Assembly: GCF_001641635.1 (NCBI RefSeq)
Contig: NZ_LUUB01000125.1
Location: forward strand, 35,529 to 99,528
Direction of reading: 5' to 3'
Length of the DNA: 64,000 nucleotides
DNA from: Bradyrhizobium centrolobii
GTDB lineage: Bacteria; Pseudomonadota; Alphaproteobacteria; Rhizobiales; Xanthobacteraceae
Shown here: one piece after another, positions 28,495 to 36,304 of the stretch
How the letters are laid out: each line of letters opens with the position of its first letter
Position numbering within the stretch: position 1 is the first letter of the stretch
Notes under the pieces: generated by a model
What the model saw: the letters and a program-made list of their open reading frames with translations, nothing else
Databases searched by the model: none
What the model was told of the DNA's origin: nothing
Program-made: the position numbers and the translations under genes

Positions 28495-29007
28495 TCAGCG
28501 CGGAACTTTCTCGGCTTCGAGCATCTCGGCCGCGATCGTCGTGAGCTCATCGATCTGTCGCAGCAGCGTCTGCAACTCGTCTTCGCTCAGATGTTCCAGC
28601 AGGCGCCGATTGCGCTCCTGCGCACCGGCGACGATCACATCATGCGCGGCAAGCCCCGCCTTGGTCAGCGAGACCAGCACCTCGCGGCTGTCTTTGGGAT
28701 TGGCCGTCTTCGCGATCAGCTTGCGTGACACGAGGCCCGCGAGCGCACGGCTGATCTGCCCCTTGTCCTGGCCCACGGCTTCGGCGAGCCGCGCCACACT
28801 CAGGGGCGGCCCGCGGCCGAGCGAGGCGACGAGACCGAACTCGACCGAGGACAATCCGGTGAGGCGCTTGTAGCGCAGGATGGCGCCGCGCTTGAGCAGA
28901 TTGGCGAGCACCATCAGCCGCGACGACAGCATCACGGTGATCGGTGCCGGCGGCTCGCCTTCGTCCGCTTCGGGCGTCGACCCGCCCCTGCTCGGTATCT
29001 GGCTCAT
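28495..29007 (-). CDS. MarR family transcriptional regulator
   Basis: The 170-aa protein has a MarR-type winged helix: LSSVEFGLVASLGRGPPLSV, then VGQDKGQISRALAGLVSRKL (recognition helix) and ANPKDSREVLVSLT (wing with the conserved DxR). Flanking helices should form the dimer interface. The frame is open upstream; the ATG at 29007 has an AGAGGTGG ribosome-binding sequence and is preferred. It is divergent from a Rieske oxygenase gene 196 bp away and probably represses it in the absence of an aromatic ligand. It could also affect the siderophore operon downstream on its own strand. Confidence 0.9.
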   Translation of the reverse strand: MSQIPSRGGSTPEADEGEPPAPITVMLSSRLMVLANLLKRGAILRYKRLTGLSSVEFGLVASLGRGPPLSVARLAEAVGQDKGQISRALAGLVSRKLIAKTANPKDSREVLVSLTKAGLAAHDVIVAGAQERNRRLLEHLSEDELQTLLRQIDELTTIAAEMLEAEKVPR

Positions 29008-29114
29008 GGCCCACCTCTGCCAAGAAAGCCGCGGCCTGCCAAGTCTGGGCGGGTCAAGTCCGGGCGGCGGCATCCACCGGCGTCCTCCAAATGCAACTAA
29101 GAGGCGTCTTGAAT

Positions 29115-29155
29115 ATCGTTGACATTGTCATCGATCTACCCTTGACTGGGGTCAA
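29115..29155. promoter_or_regulatory. Two TTGAC-type dyads, candidate MarR operators
   Basis: The first dyad has the perfect core TGACA-T-TGTCA at 29120-29130, flanked by ATCG at 29115 and CGAT ending at 29135. The second is TTGAC-tggg-GTCAA at 29142-29155. Their centres are about 23 bp apart, and both lie between the divergent MarR gene and the Rieske oxygenase gene. Shape, size and location fit MarR binding sites; which promoter each covers is not resolved. Confidence 0.6.
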
Positions 29156-29203
29156 CACATCAAAGCGACCGCGGCCACGAAGGCCTGCGGCGGGAGAAAC
29201 AGC

Positions 29204-30394
29204 ATGACCATCACCCAGCGGGATCGCGATCTCGGCACGGCCTATGCGATGAAGCCGGCGCACACGCGCACTGAGCTGACCTCGGTCGTGCGCGGCACGC
29301 CGATGGGCGAGCTGCTCCGCCGCTACTGGCACCCGGTCGGGCTCGCCGGTGACGCCACCGACACGCCGAAGAAAGTTCGCGCGCTGGGCGAGGATCTCGT
29401 CCTGTTCCGCGACAAGCACGGCCGCGTCGGCCTGCTCCACGCCCGCTGCTGCCACCGCGGCACCACGCTCTACTATGGCAAGGTCGAGGAAGACGGCATC
29501 CGCTGCTGCTATCACGGCTGGAAGTTCGGCACGGAAGGCCACTGCCTCGAGCAGCCCTGCGAGCCCGACGGCGGCCAGTTCAAGGACAAGGTGCGCCAGC
29601 CCTGGTACCCGGTCGAAGAGCGCTACGGGCTGATCTTCGCCTATATGGGCCCGGCCGCGAAACGCCCGGTGCTGCCGGCTTACGAGTGCCTGGAGAATAT
29701 GGACGATGGCGAACTCGTCGAGGCCGATGATTCCTCGATCGGCGGCGGCGGCCCCGCGATCATCCCCTGCAACTGGCTGCAGCATTTCGAGAACGTGGTC
29801 GATCCCTACCACGTGCCGGTGCTGCACGGCTCGTTCAGCGGCCCGCAATTCACCAACATGATGGCTTCGATGCCGGAGGTGAAGTTCGAGAAATCCCCGC
29901 GCGGTGTCCTCGTGCGTTCGGAACGCAAGCAGGACGACGGCAAGGTATTTTACCGCGTCAGCGAGGCAGCGCTGCCGACGCTGCGCGTGGTGCCGAACCC
30001 CCGCGTCGCGCAATTCGCCCGCGTCGAGTCGATCGGCTGGGTTCTTCCGATCGACGATACCTCCTTCCGCATCTACGTCGCCGGCCGCGTCAAGAATCCC
30101 GGCGACATCAGCCGCATGCGCTCGAAGTTCAACGGCAAGTTCTGGTGGGACATGACGGAGGCCGAGCACCAGCAATTCCCGGGCGACTATGAGGCCCAGG
30201 TCGGCCAGGGCCCCGTGACCGTCCACTCCGAGGAGCATTTTGGCCAAAGCGACCGCGGCATCCTGATGATCCGGCGCATGCTGAGCGACCAGCTAGACGC
30301 GCTTGCGGCAGGCCGCGATCCGATCGGCGTCTCCTTCGAGCCAAGCGCGCCGCCGGTCGAGTTCGAAGCGGGGAATTACATCCGCGAAGGCTGA
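29204..30394 (+). CDS. Rieske aromatic-ring-hydroxylating oxygenase, alpha subunit
   Basis: The 396-aa product is a Rieske non-haem iron oxygenase. The [2Fe-2S] ligands are C82, H84, C101 and H104 (RCCHRG and CCYHGWKF). The mononuclear iron site is FENVVDPYHVPVLH, with H203 and H208 as ligands. The overall layout is like phthalate 4,5-dioxygenase-type single-component alpha subunits. No reductase or ferredoxin gene is adjacent, so it must use one from elsewhere. The divergent MarR gene and the following MFS carrier suggest an aromatic acid catabolism unit; the substrate is unknown. Confidence 0.93.
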   Translation: MTITQRDRDLGTAYAMKPAHTRTELTSVVRGTPMGELLRRYWHPVGLAGDATDTPKKVRALGEDLVLFRDKHGRVGLLHARCCHRGTTLYYGKVEEDGIRCCYHGWKFGTEGHCLEQPCEPDGGQFKDKVRQPWYPVEERYGLIFAYMGPAAKRPVLPAYECLENMDDGELVEADDSSIGGGGPAIIPCNWLQHFENVVDPYHVPVLHGSFSGPQFTNMMASMPEVKFEKSPRGVLVRSERKQDDGKVFYRVSEAALPTLRVVPNPRVAQFARVESIGWVLPIDDTSFRIYVAGRVKNPGDISRMRSKFNGKFWWDMTEAEHQQFPGDYEAQVGQGPVTVHSEEHFGQSDRGILMIRRMLSDQLDALAAGRDPIGVSFEPSAPPVEFEAGNYIREG

Positions 30395-30454
30395 GCAGCC
30401 AGCTCCAACAAGAGCTGGACCGACGACAACAACAAAGACAAATTGGGGGAAGCG

Positions 30455-31750
30455 ATGGTCGATGTGACGTCACAAGTGTCGGTGCAAACGGCCGCCGCGG
30501 CAACGCCGTCGGCGCGGCGCTATTACGTGCTGGGACTGCTCACCATCATCTACGCGCTGAACTTCCTCGACCGCACCATCTTCAACGTGCTGATCGAGCC
30601 GATCAAGAAGGAGTTTCAGCTCAGCGACACCATGATGGGCCTGCTCGCAGGCTTCGGCTTCGCGCTGTTCTATTCCCTGCTCGGCATCCCCATCGCGCGC
30701 GTCGCCGACCGGCTCAACCGGCGCAACATCGTCGCGATCGCGTTTGCGTTCTGGAGCGCGATGACGGCGCTGTGCGGCGCGGCCACGAGCGTGACCTCGC
30801 TGGCGCTTGCCAGGATCGGCGTCGGCATCGGCGAATCCGCGGGCTCGCCGGCCTCGCAGTCGATCGTCGCCGATCTCTTTGCCAAGAACGAGCGCCCGCG
30901 CGCGCTCGGCATCTACGCCGTCGGCACCTATCTCGGCGTCTTCCTCGGCTATTTCGTCGGCGGCTACGTCAACCAGCACTATGGCTGGCGAATGGCCTTT
31001 TATATTGCCGGCGTCCCCGGCATCCTGCTCGCCGCCATTCTGTGGCTGACGATCTCCGAGCCGAAGCGCGGTGCAATGCAGGAGAGCTTTGTGCCGGAGC
31101 CGCTCGGCGCGACCCTGCGCTTCCTCGCCTCGCAACGAAGCTTTGTCGTCGTGCTGATCGGCTTCTGCCTCACCACCTACACCAATTACGCGACTGCGGC
31201 CTGGATCCCGCCGTTCCTCGCGCGCGTGCATCATCTGTCGAGCGCGGAGATCGGCACCTATGCCGGCACGTTCAAGGGGCTCGCCGGCATGGCGGGCACC
31301 CTGCTCGGCGGCTTCGTGGTGGCGCGGGTCAGCCGCCGCGACGACCGCTGGAAGCTGTGGGCGCCCGCGATCACCTCTGGGCTAGCTGGACCCGTGTTCG
31401 CGCTGTGCCTGCTGACGCAGGATTTCGCGACCATGGTGGCTGCGCTGGCGCTGACCTCGTTCCTGGTGGGCTTCCATCTCGGACCGATCTTCGCGATCGC
31501 GCAGACCGTGGCGAAGCCCAGCATGCGGGCGCTGGCCTCCGCCCTGATCGCGCTCACCGCGACCTGCTTCGGCCAGGGTATCGGCCCGCTTGCAGTCGGA
31601 ATGGTGAACGACGCGCTGAAAGGCAGCTTCGGCGCCGATGCGGTGCGTTATTCCCTGCTCTCGGCGGCGATCACGACCACGCTCGGCGCCCTCCTGTTCG
31701 TCTGGGCCGCCCGCCCGATCCGGGCCGATATCGCCCGCGCGGCGGCCTAG
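30455..31750 (+). CDS. MFS transporter
   Basis: The 431-aa product is a major facilitator with about twelve hydrophobic helices. The loop 2-3 motif ARVADRLNRRNIV and FLDRTIFNVLIEPIK in helix 1 place it near the Spinster / aromatic-acid:H+ symporter-like groups. The ATG at 30455 is preceded by GGGGGAAGCG; a TTG 12 bases upstream is also in frame but less likely. It lies 60 bp after the Rieske oxygenase on the same strand and probably imports that enzyme's substrate or exports a product. Confidence 0.9.
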   Translation: MVDVTSQVSVQTAAAATPSARRYYVLGLLTIIYALNFLDRTIFNVLIEPIKKEFQLSDTMMGLLAGFGFALFYSLLGIPIARVADRLNRRNIVAIAFAFWSAMTALCGAATSVTSLALARIGVGIGESAGSPASQSIVADLFAKNERPRALGIYAVGTYLGVFLGYFVGGYVNQHYGWRMAFYIAGVPGILLAAILWLTISEPKRGAMQESFVPEPLGATLRFLASQRSFVVVLIGFCLTTYTNYATAAWIPPFLARVHHLSSAEIGTYAGTFKGLAGMAGTLLGGFVVARVSRRDDRWKLWAPAITSGLAGPVFALCLLTQDFATMVAALALTSFLVGFHLGPIFAIAQTVAKPSMRALASALIALTATCFGQGIGPLAVGMVNDALKGSFGADAVRYSLLSAAITTTLGALLFVWAARPIRADIARAAA

Positions 31751-31868
31751 CTCAGTCCCCCTCCCGGCGTATTGAAACCATTTTGCGGAACCCGCGAAAC
31801 CATCCGGAAACAGATCGTCCTTAAGACAAGAGCCAACAGACGGCGGCAAAGCCCGTCGGGAGGCTCAG

Positions 31869-32072
31869 ATGAACCACTCAATTCACTCTGCTGACCGTGC
31901 GACCCACCTGAAAATCGTGGTGGTGGCGCTCGTGGCTGGCATCGGGGTCGCGGCCTTCGGGATCGCAGCCCGCACCGGCGCCGATTACAGCCAGACCGCC
32001 CAGTCGACCCAGGTGATCAAGGCCGGCAAGCCGGTGGTGGTCACCAGCTCGGGCTCGTCGGAGGTTCGCTGA
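31869..32072 (+). CDS. Small hypothetical membrane-anchored protein
   Basis: The 67-aa protein has one hydrophobic stretch (residues 15-34, KIVVVALVAGIGVAAFGIAA) followed by a short polar tail rich in Ser, Thr and Val. It is therefore either exported or anchored in the inner membrane. A GGGAGG ribosome-binding sequence lies eight bases before the ATG, and a strong intrinsic terminator follows 30 bases after the stop, so it is a separate short transcription unit. The family is not recognised. Confidence 0.75.
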   Translation: MNHSIHSADRATHLKIVVVALVAGIGVAAFGIAARTGADYSQTAQSTQVIKAGKPVVVTSSGSSEVR

Positions 32073-32104
32073 CGGCCTGAGAAAAGTTCGGTTTGAGACG
32101 AAAC

Positions 32105-32131
32105 GGCCGCCTCGGGCGGCCTTTTGCTTTT
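32105..32131 (+). terminator. Intrinsic terminator
   Basis: A perfect seven-base-pair stem, GGCCGCC / GGCGGCC, with a TCG loop is followed by TTTTGCTTTT. It ends the transcript of the 67-aa protein gene. Confidence 0.88.
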
Positions 32132-32184
32132 CGACGAAGGCTGAAGATCACCAGACAAGTCTTTGATTCAAGGCGAGGAATAAA

Positions 32185-32310
32185 ATGGCGACCAACCGCG
32201 GAGTCGACGCGCAGAAAGAATTTTGGGGCAAGGGCATGAAAAAGTATGCCCTCACCCCAGAAGGCAAGACGAACATAGACGACGAGCGACCGGGCGCTAT
32301 TGCGTCTTGA
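32185..32310 (+). CDS. Possible small protein (41 aa)
   Basis: A 41-codon frame starts MATNRGVDAQKEFWGKGM and ends in ERPGAIAS, with a GAGGAA ribosome-binding sequence four bases before the ATG. It is hydrophilic and basic in its first half. It follows the terminator at 32105-32131, and its 3' end overlaps the convergent secreted-protein gene by 14 bases. The good ribosome-binding site and protein-like composition argue for a real gene, but there is no family evidence. Confidence 0.4.
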   Translation: MATNRGVDAQKEFWGKGMKKYALTPEGKTNIDDERPGAIAS

Positions 32311-32593
32311 TGAGCCCGTTGGCGTAATCGTTCTTCGGATCATACCCGGAGTCGTGGAGATTCTTCAAATACAAGGCATGATCCTTGCTGCTCACACCGC
32401 CCGGCCAGACTGGAGATGGACCCATACGCGCAAATGCGGCGTTTGGGGTCGGACGGGCGTATGGGGTTGGGTTCATCGCGGCGGCAGATGCGCTTGGCTT
32501 CACCGCGCGGGTATGATGAGTCCGTTGCGCGGCCAAAGCGACGGAAGTGGAGAGCGCGAGGATAGCAAGGCTGACAAGGATGCTTCGGGTCAT
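32297..32593 (-). CDS. Hypothetical secreted protein
   Basis: The 98-aa protein has a signal peptide (MTRSILVSLAILALSTSVALA, residues 1-21). A mature part follows, rich in Pro, Ala and Ser, ending in a polar segment (HALYLKNLHDSGYDPKNDY). Two ATGs are possible; the one at 32593 sits six bases from GGAGG and is chosen. A sequence resembling a general-stress (EcfG) promoter lies 43 bp upstream. The family is not recognised. Confidence 0.75.
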   Translation of the reverse strand: MTRSILVSLAILALSTSVALAAQRTHHTRAVKPSASAAAMNPTPYARPTPNAAFARMGPSPVWPGGVSSKDHALYLKNLHDSGYDPKNDYANGLIKTQ

Positions 32594-32635
32594 AGTCATC
32601 CTCCCGGAAATAAAGCCCCAGCACCAACAAATCCG

Positions 32636-32660
32636 AACTAGCTCAGAGGGTTTTTGTTCC
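32636..32660 (-). promoter_or_regulatory. Candidate EcfG-type (general stress) promoter
   Basis: On the minus strand GGAAC (32660-32656) is followed after 16 bases by AGTT (32639-32636), 43 bp before the secreted-protein start. The alphaproteobacterial general-stress consensus is GGAAC-N16/17-CGTT, so this has one mismatch. Short motifs of this sort arise by chance, so the call is tentative. Confidence 0.35.
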
Positions 32661-32750
32661 AACAATGGCTTGGATGCTTGGGGCTGTTGTCGAAGGGTGG
32701 CAACGACTGGACCAGTCCCAACGCATCCGCCTCTCTTAAGTATATTTTCC

Positions 32751-33131
32751 GACTATCAGCTGGGCCGCGCCAAGACCGGCAAGGACGTTGCGGCGACGCT
32801 GCCGCCCTGGTCGCCGGCGATCCTGACGGCCCATGTGCGCAAGCTGGGCGTCGACATCGCGCCCAATGCGTCGATCTTCCGCAACCGGTCCGGGGCAGCC
32901 TATTCCGAGGCGGACCAGTCCAACAAAATGGCGAACAGCATCGCCACCAACAAGCGACTGCGCAAAACCTACAACCCGGTGAACCTCGCCAGCGTCAGGC
33001 GATTCGATCAGGCGCGCGTCGACGGGGCGAAGCTTCTGCACGAACAAAAGCCGGACAAAAATGTCAAGCCGCTGGGCATCCCGACACGTTCAGTGCGGTG
33101 CAGCAAAATGGGCGGGGCGGGAAGTGATTGA
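32751..33131 (+). pseudogene. Tyrosine recombinase (integrase) remnant
   Basis: The frame from about 32751 reads QLGRAKTGKDVAATLPPWSP, then ASIFRNRSGAAYS, then SNKMANSIATNKRLRKTYNP and HEQKPDKNVKPLGI. These pieces resemble, in order, the C-terminal third of integrases common in bradyrhizobia. No start codon or ribosome-binding site belongs to it, and the N-terminal catalytic part is absent. The usual segment between the RNRSGAAYS and SNKMAN blocks appears deleted. The fragment ends 16 bases from the 3' end of tRNA-Asp, the classic place for an integrase. Assignment is by remembered similarity only. Confidence 0.55.
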
Positions 33132-33146
33132 GATTGTTGCCAAAAA

Positions 33147-33223
<77 letters not shown>

Positions 33224-33397
33224 GTGACGCGCAGATGTCCGCGGAACGAGGGGGGACTTAAAGGCGGGACATGGTGAAGTCAAGGACGTTGCATCCACAG
33301 TCGCAACGCCCGGATTTCCGCGAGCGGCGCGCGCAGACATATCCCTTCGCCGCGCCGACGGCGTAGTCAGTCCAGTCCCGAATCGTCTACGCCTCCG

Positions 33398-33422
33398 GGA
33401 ACTTGCGGGTTCCGAGGTCGTC
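33398..33422 (+). promoter_or_regulatory. Candidate EcfG-type promoter of the HU gene
   Basis: GGAAC at 33398-33402 and CGTC at 33419-33422 are separated by 16 bases, 40 bp before the HU gene start. This is one base from the GGAAC-N16/17-CGTT consensus of the alphaproteobacterial general-stress sigma factor. The call is tentative. Confidence 0.35.
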
Positions 33423-33461
33423 TCCCCGTTACGACACCGGCACGAATCGAGGAGGCCAGAC

Positions 33462-33761
33462 ATGGCGAAGAAAGCAGCCACTCCAGCCACCATCACGCTC
33501 AAGCACCTCGCCGCCGCCATCGCGGAAGGCCAGGACCTCTCGAAAAAGCATGCCGAGGCGATCCTCACCGACATGGTCGACCTGATCACCAGGCACCTGA
33601 AGAAGGGCGACCGTGTCCGTATCGTGGGCCTCGGCATCCTCCAGGTCCGCAAGCGCGCCGCGCGCACCGGCCGCAATCCCGCGACCGGCGAGGCGATCCA
33701 CATCAAGGCCAGCAAGAAGGTCGCCTTCCGCCCGGTCAAGGAACTTAAAGAGTCGATCTGA
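33462..33761 (+). CDS. HU family DNA-binding protein
   Basis: The 99-aa protein belongs to the HU/IHF family, which bends and compacts DNA as a dimer. The N-terminal helices (LKHLAAAIAEGQDLSKKHAE) are followed by the beta-arm region GRNPATGEAIHIKASKKVAF and the RPVKEL end. An extension of about ten residues rich in Lys, Ala and Thr precedes the core, longer than in classical HupB. A GGAGG ribosome-binding sequence lies seven bases before the ATG. It is not at the usual place next to lon, so it is probably a second, specialised HU copy. Confidence 0.93.
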   Translation: MAKKAATPATITLKHLAAAIAEGQDLSKKHAEAILTDMVDLITRHLKKGDRVRIVGLGILQVRKRAARTGRNPATGEAIHIKASKKVAFRPVKELKESI

Positions 33762-33873
33762 ACGCTACGCTTCGTTAAGCCTGATCCAGCGTCGCCCGCG
33801 CTCCAACACGGCCCCCGGAATGACGCTTTTCTGCTATACCGCCTTGCTCATCTGACCCGGCGGTTTGACCAGA

Positions 33874-35124
33874 ATGTCCTCCCTCACCTTTACGCATACC
33901 GTGACCGAGCGCTTCCTGCGTTACGTCACCATCGATACCCAGTCCGATCCCGAATCTCCCACCTCGCCCTCGACCGAGAAGCAGAAGGATCTCGGCCGCG
34001 TGCTCGTGACCGAGCTCAAGGCCATGGGTGTCGCAGACGCCCATCTCGACGACTATGGCTACGTCTATGCGACGATTCCGGCCAACACCGACAAGAAAGT
34101 GCCGGTGATCTGCTTCTGCTCGCACATGGACACTTCGCCCGACTGCTCGGGCAAGGACGTCAAGCCGCAGCTCGTGAAGAACTATCGCGGCGGCGATATC
34201 ACCCTGGCCGGCGATCCCACCCAGGTGATCCGCTTTGCCGAGCACCCGGCGCTGAAGAACCAGATCGGCAACGACATCATCACCACCGACGGCACCACGC
34301 TGCTGGGTGCCGACAACAAGGCCGGTGTCGCCGAGATCATGGATGCCGCGCATTTCTTCATCAACAATCCCGACGTGAAGCACGGCACCATCAAGATCCT
34401 GTTCACACCCGACGAGGAGATCGGCCGCGGCGTCGACAATGTCGACCTCAAGAAGCTTGGCGCCGATTTCGGCTACACCATGGACGGTGAGAGCGCCGGC
34501 AGCGTCGAGGACGAGACCTTCTCGGCCGACGGCGCCACCATCACCATCAACGGCGTCAGCGCCCATCCCGGCTACGCCAAGGGCAAGATGGAGCACGCGA
34601 TCAAGATCGCAGCCGCCATCGTCGAGCGGCTGCCGAAGGAAGGCTGCTCGCCCGAGACCACGTCCGGCAAGCAGGGTTTTCTGCATCCGATCGGCATCAC
34701 CGGCGCGCTCGAGCAGGCGACGCTCGCCTTCATCGTGCGCGACTTCACCGAAGAGGGCCTGAAGGAGAAGGAGACGCTGCTCGAGGGCATCGTCACGGAC
34801 GTGATGAAGGACTATCCGCGCTCGACCTACCGGTTCGAGGTCAGGGAGCAGTACCGCAACATGAAGCAGGTGATCGACCGTCACCCGCACATCCTCGAAT
34901 ACGCCATCGAGGCGATCCGCCGCGCCGGCCTGCGCCCGATGCGCACCGCGATCCGCGGCGGCACCGACGGCTCCCGCCTGTCCTTCAGGGGCCTGCCCTG
35001 CCCCAACATCTTCGCCGGCGAGCACGCGTTTCACTCGCGCCTGGAATGGGTCAGCCGGCAGGACATGGAGAAGGCGGTGCAGACCATCGTGCATCTCGCG
35101 ATGATCTGGGAGGAACGCGCGTAG
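33874..35124 (+). CDS. pepT: Peptidase T (tripeptide aminopeptidase)
   Basis: The 416-aa product is a zinc peptidase of the M20 family that removes the N-terminal residue of tripeptides in the cytoplasm. Metal-binding and catalytic motifs are in order: FCSHMDTSPD (H84 and D86), LLGADNKAGVAEIM, FTPDEEIGRGV, the dimerisation-domain sequence GVSAHPGYAKGKM, IRGGTDGSRLSFRG and GEHAFHSRLEW. A TTG nine bases upstream is in frame, but the ATG at 33874 is preferred. The 112 bp between it and the HU gene hold nothing recognisable. Confidence 0.95.
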   Translation: MSSLTFTHTVTERFLRYVTIDTQSDPESPTSPSTEKQKDLGRVLVTELKAMGVADAHLDDYGYVYATIPANTDKKVPVICFCSHMDTSPDCSGKDVKPQLVKNYRGGDITLAGDPTQVIRFAEHPALKNQIGNDIITTDGTTLLGADNKAGVAEIMDAAHFFINNPDVKHGTIKILFTPDEEIGRGVDNVDLKKLGADFGYTMDGESAGSVEDETFSADGATITINGVSAHPGYAKGKMEHAIKIAAAIVERLPKEGCSPETTSGKQGFLHPIGITGALEQATLAFIVRDFTEEGLKEKETLLEGIVTDVMKDYPRSTYRFEVREQYRNMKQVIDRHPHILEYAIEAIRRAGLRPMRTAIRGGTDGSRLSFRGLPCPNIFAGEHAFHSRLEWVSRQDMEKAVQTIVHLAMIWEERA

Positions 35125-35198
35125 GCTTGCTGCGAAAAGACGCGGGGCCCCGCACGCCCGCGGGGCAGAGCCAAGAACATGTTGTCCGAGGACCGCGC

Positions 35199-35816
35199 AT
35201 GAGCTTCTATCAGGACAGGATCTTGCCGTGGCTGACGCATCTCGCCATGCGCCAGGCCCAGCTCGTGCCGTACCGCACCCGGGTCGCATCGCGCGCAACG
35301 GGCCGCGTCCTCGAGCTCGGAATTGGTCCGGGGCTCAATCTCGGATTCTACGGGCCGAGCGTGACGCAGATCATTGGCATTGATCCCTCACCGAAGCTTC
35401 TGGAGATCGCGCGCGACGCCGGTCGACAGCATGCGAGCCGGCTCGAGCTGATCCAAGGCTCCGCGGAAGCCATTCCGCTGGAAAATTCGAGCGTGGACAC
35501 CGTCGTGACGACGTGGACCATGTGCAGCATCCCGGACGTCAGTCGCGCACTCTTGGAGGCGCGACGCATCCTGAAGCCGGGCGGGCAACTGCTGTTCGTC
35601 GAGCATGGCCGCGCGCCCGAGCCAAGCGTGCAATGGTGGCAGGATCGTTTGACCCCGCCCTGGAAGTCCTTCACTGGGGGCTGCCATCTCAATCGTGCCA
35701 TCGCAGACCTGATCCGCAGCAACGGCTTCGCCGTCCAGGATCTCAATGTCGGCTATATGGCGGGACCAAAGCCGATGGCGTTCATATATGAAGGTCGGGC
35801 CCTTCCACGCTCGTAA
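35199..35816 (+). CDS. Class I SAM-dependent methyltransferase
   Basis: The 205-aa protein has a class I methyltransferase fold: VLELGIGPGLNLGFYGP (motif I), IGIDPSPKLLEIA (acidic loop), IQGSAEAIPLENSSVDTVV and RRILKPGGQLLFVEHG (motif III). Its arrangement resembles UbiE / phosphatidylethanolamine N-methyltransferase-like small enzymes. The start MSFYQDRILPWLTHL is chosen from an ATG 74 bp after pepT. A GC-rich hairpin without a T-run lies between the two genes. The substrate is unknown. Confidence 0.88.
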   Translation: MSFYQDRILPWLTHLAMRQAQLVPYRTRVASRATGRVLELGIGPGLNLGFYGPSVTQIIGIDPSPKLLEIARDAGRQHASRLELIQGSAEAIPLENSSVDTVVTTWTMCSIPDVSRALLEARRILKPGGQLLFVEHGRAPEPSVQWWQDRLTPPWKSFTGGCHLNRAIADLIRSNGFAVQDLNVGYMAGPKPMAFIYEGRALPRS

Positions 35817-35938
35817 AGACCGCGGTCGCCGTTCCCCGTTCGCTTTTGCGTCGCATCACCTGTCCTATGTTAACGACGGCAATCCCGGGATCATCAAAGA
35901 TGCGAGCGGGGCGGAACCTCCAGATCGGGGAGAACCGC

Positions 35939-36178
35939 GTGGATCGCAGAACGGCTTGCCTGAACCAGGCAGACGCATTCCGGGAGAAGGCCATCGCCGA
36001 TCCCGCGCACCATGACGAATGGATCGACGAAGCCATCAAATGGCTGGAACGAGCGATGGAAGCGAGCCGTCGCGTCGCGGTCACGATCGACGCCAAAGAC
36101 GGCTGGCCCGTTCAGGACGCGGCGCAAGAGGCGGCAGCCGACGCGGCATTGCCGCAACGACCCGAGCGTGGTGGCTGA
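35939..36178 (+). CDS. Small hypothetical protein
   Basis: This soluble 79-aa protein starts at a GTG preceded by GGGGAG at good distance (MDRRTACLNQADAFREKA). It is helical and charged, with ADPAHHDEWIDEAIKWLERA in the middle and a polar Ala-rich tail. It resembles short uncharacterised bradyrhizobial proteins that begin with a CLxxAxxFREKA-type helix. The frame is open further upstream (ATGs at 35846 and 35900), so the start is uncertain. No function is proposed. Confidence 0.6.
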   Translation: MDRRTACLNQADAFREKAIADPAHHDEWIDEAIKWLERAMEASRRVAVTIDAKDGWPVQDAAQEAAADAALPQRPERGG

Positions 36179-36182
36179 TCGC

Positions 36183-36218
36183 ATTCCTCTCAGGAATCCC
36201 CATTCGCGTAGGGCGAAT
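36183..36218. promoter_or_regulatory. Two tandem dyads upstream of the copper block
   Basis: ATTCC-N5-GGAAT at 36183-36197 and ATTCGC-N5-GCGAAT at 36202-36218 share the same half-site type and spacer. Their centres are 20 bp apart, two helical turns. They lie about 90-120 bp before the first gene of the copper pump block. This suggests a binding site for a dimeric regulator, but no known consensus is matched, and the site also sits just behind the preceding gene. Confidence 0.35.
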
Positions 36219-36304
36219 TATATTTGTCGCGGTGGTTTGACCTCTGGCCAAATCGTGATAGGGGCGCGGTTTGCAGGTTCCGTCACGACGTGCGACAATG
36301 ACGG

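Noticed and set aside
31787..31819. GGAAC followed by CGTC upstream of the 67-aa protein gene, considered as an EcfG promoter
   Set aside because: The spacer is 24 bases, too long for the 16-17 base requirement.
35148..35165. GC-rich hairpin (CCCCGC / GCGGGG) between pepT and the methyltransferase, considered as a terminator
   Set aside because: No T-run follows in either direction and the stem is only six base pairs.
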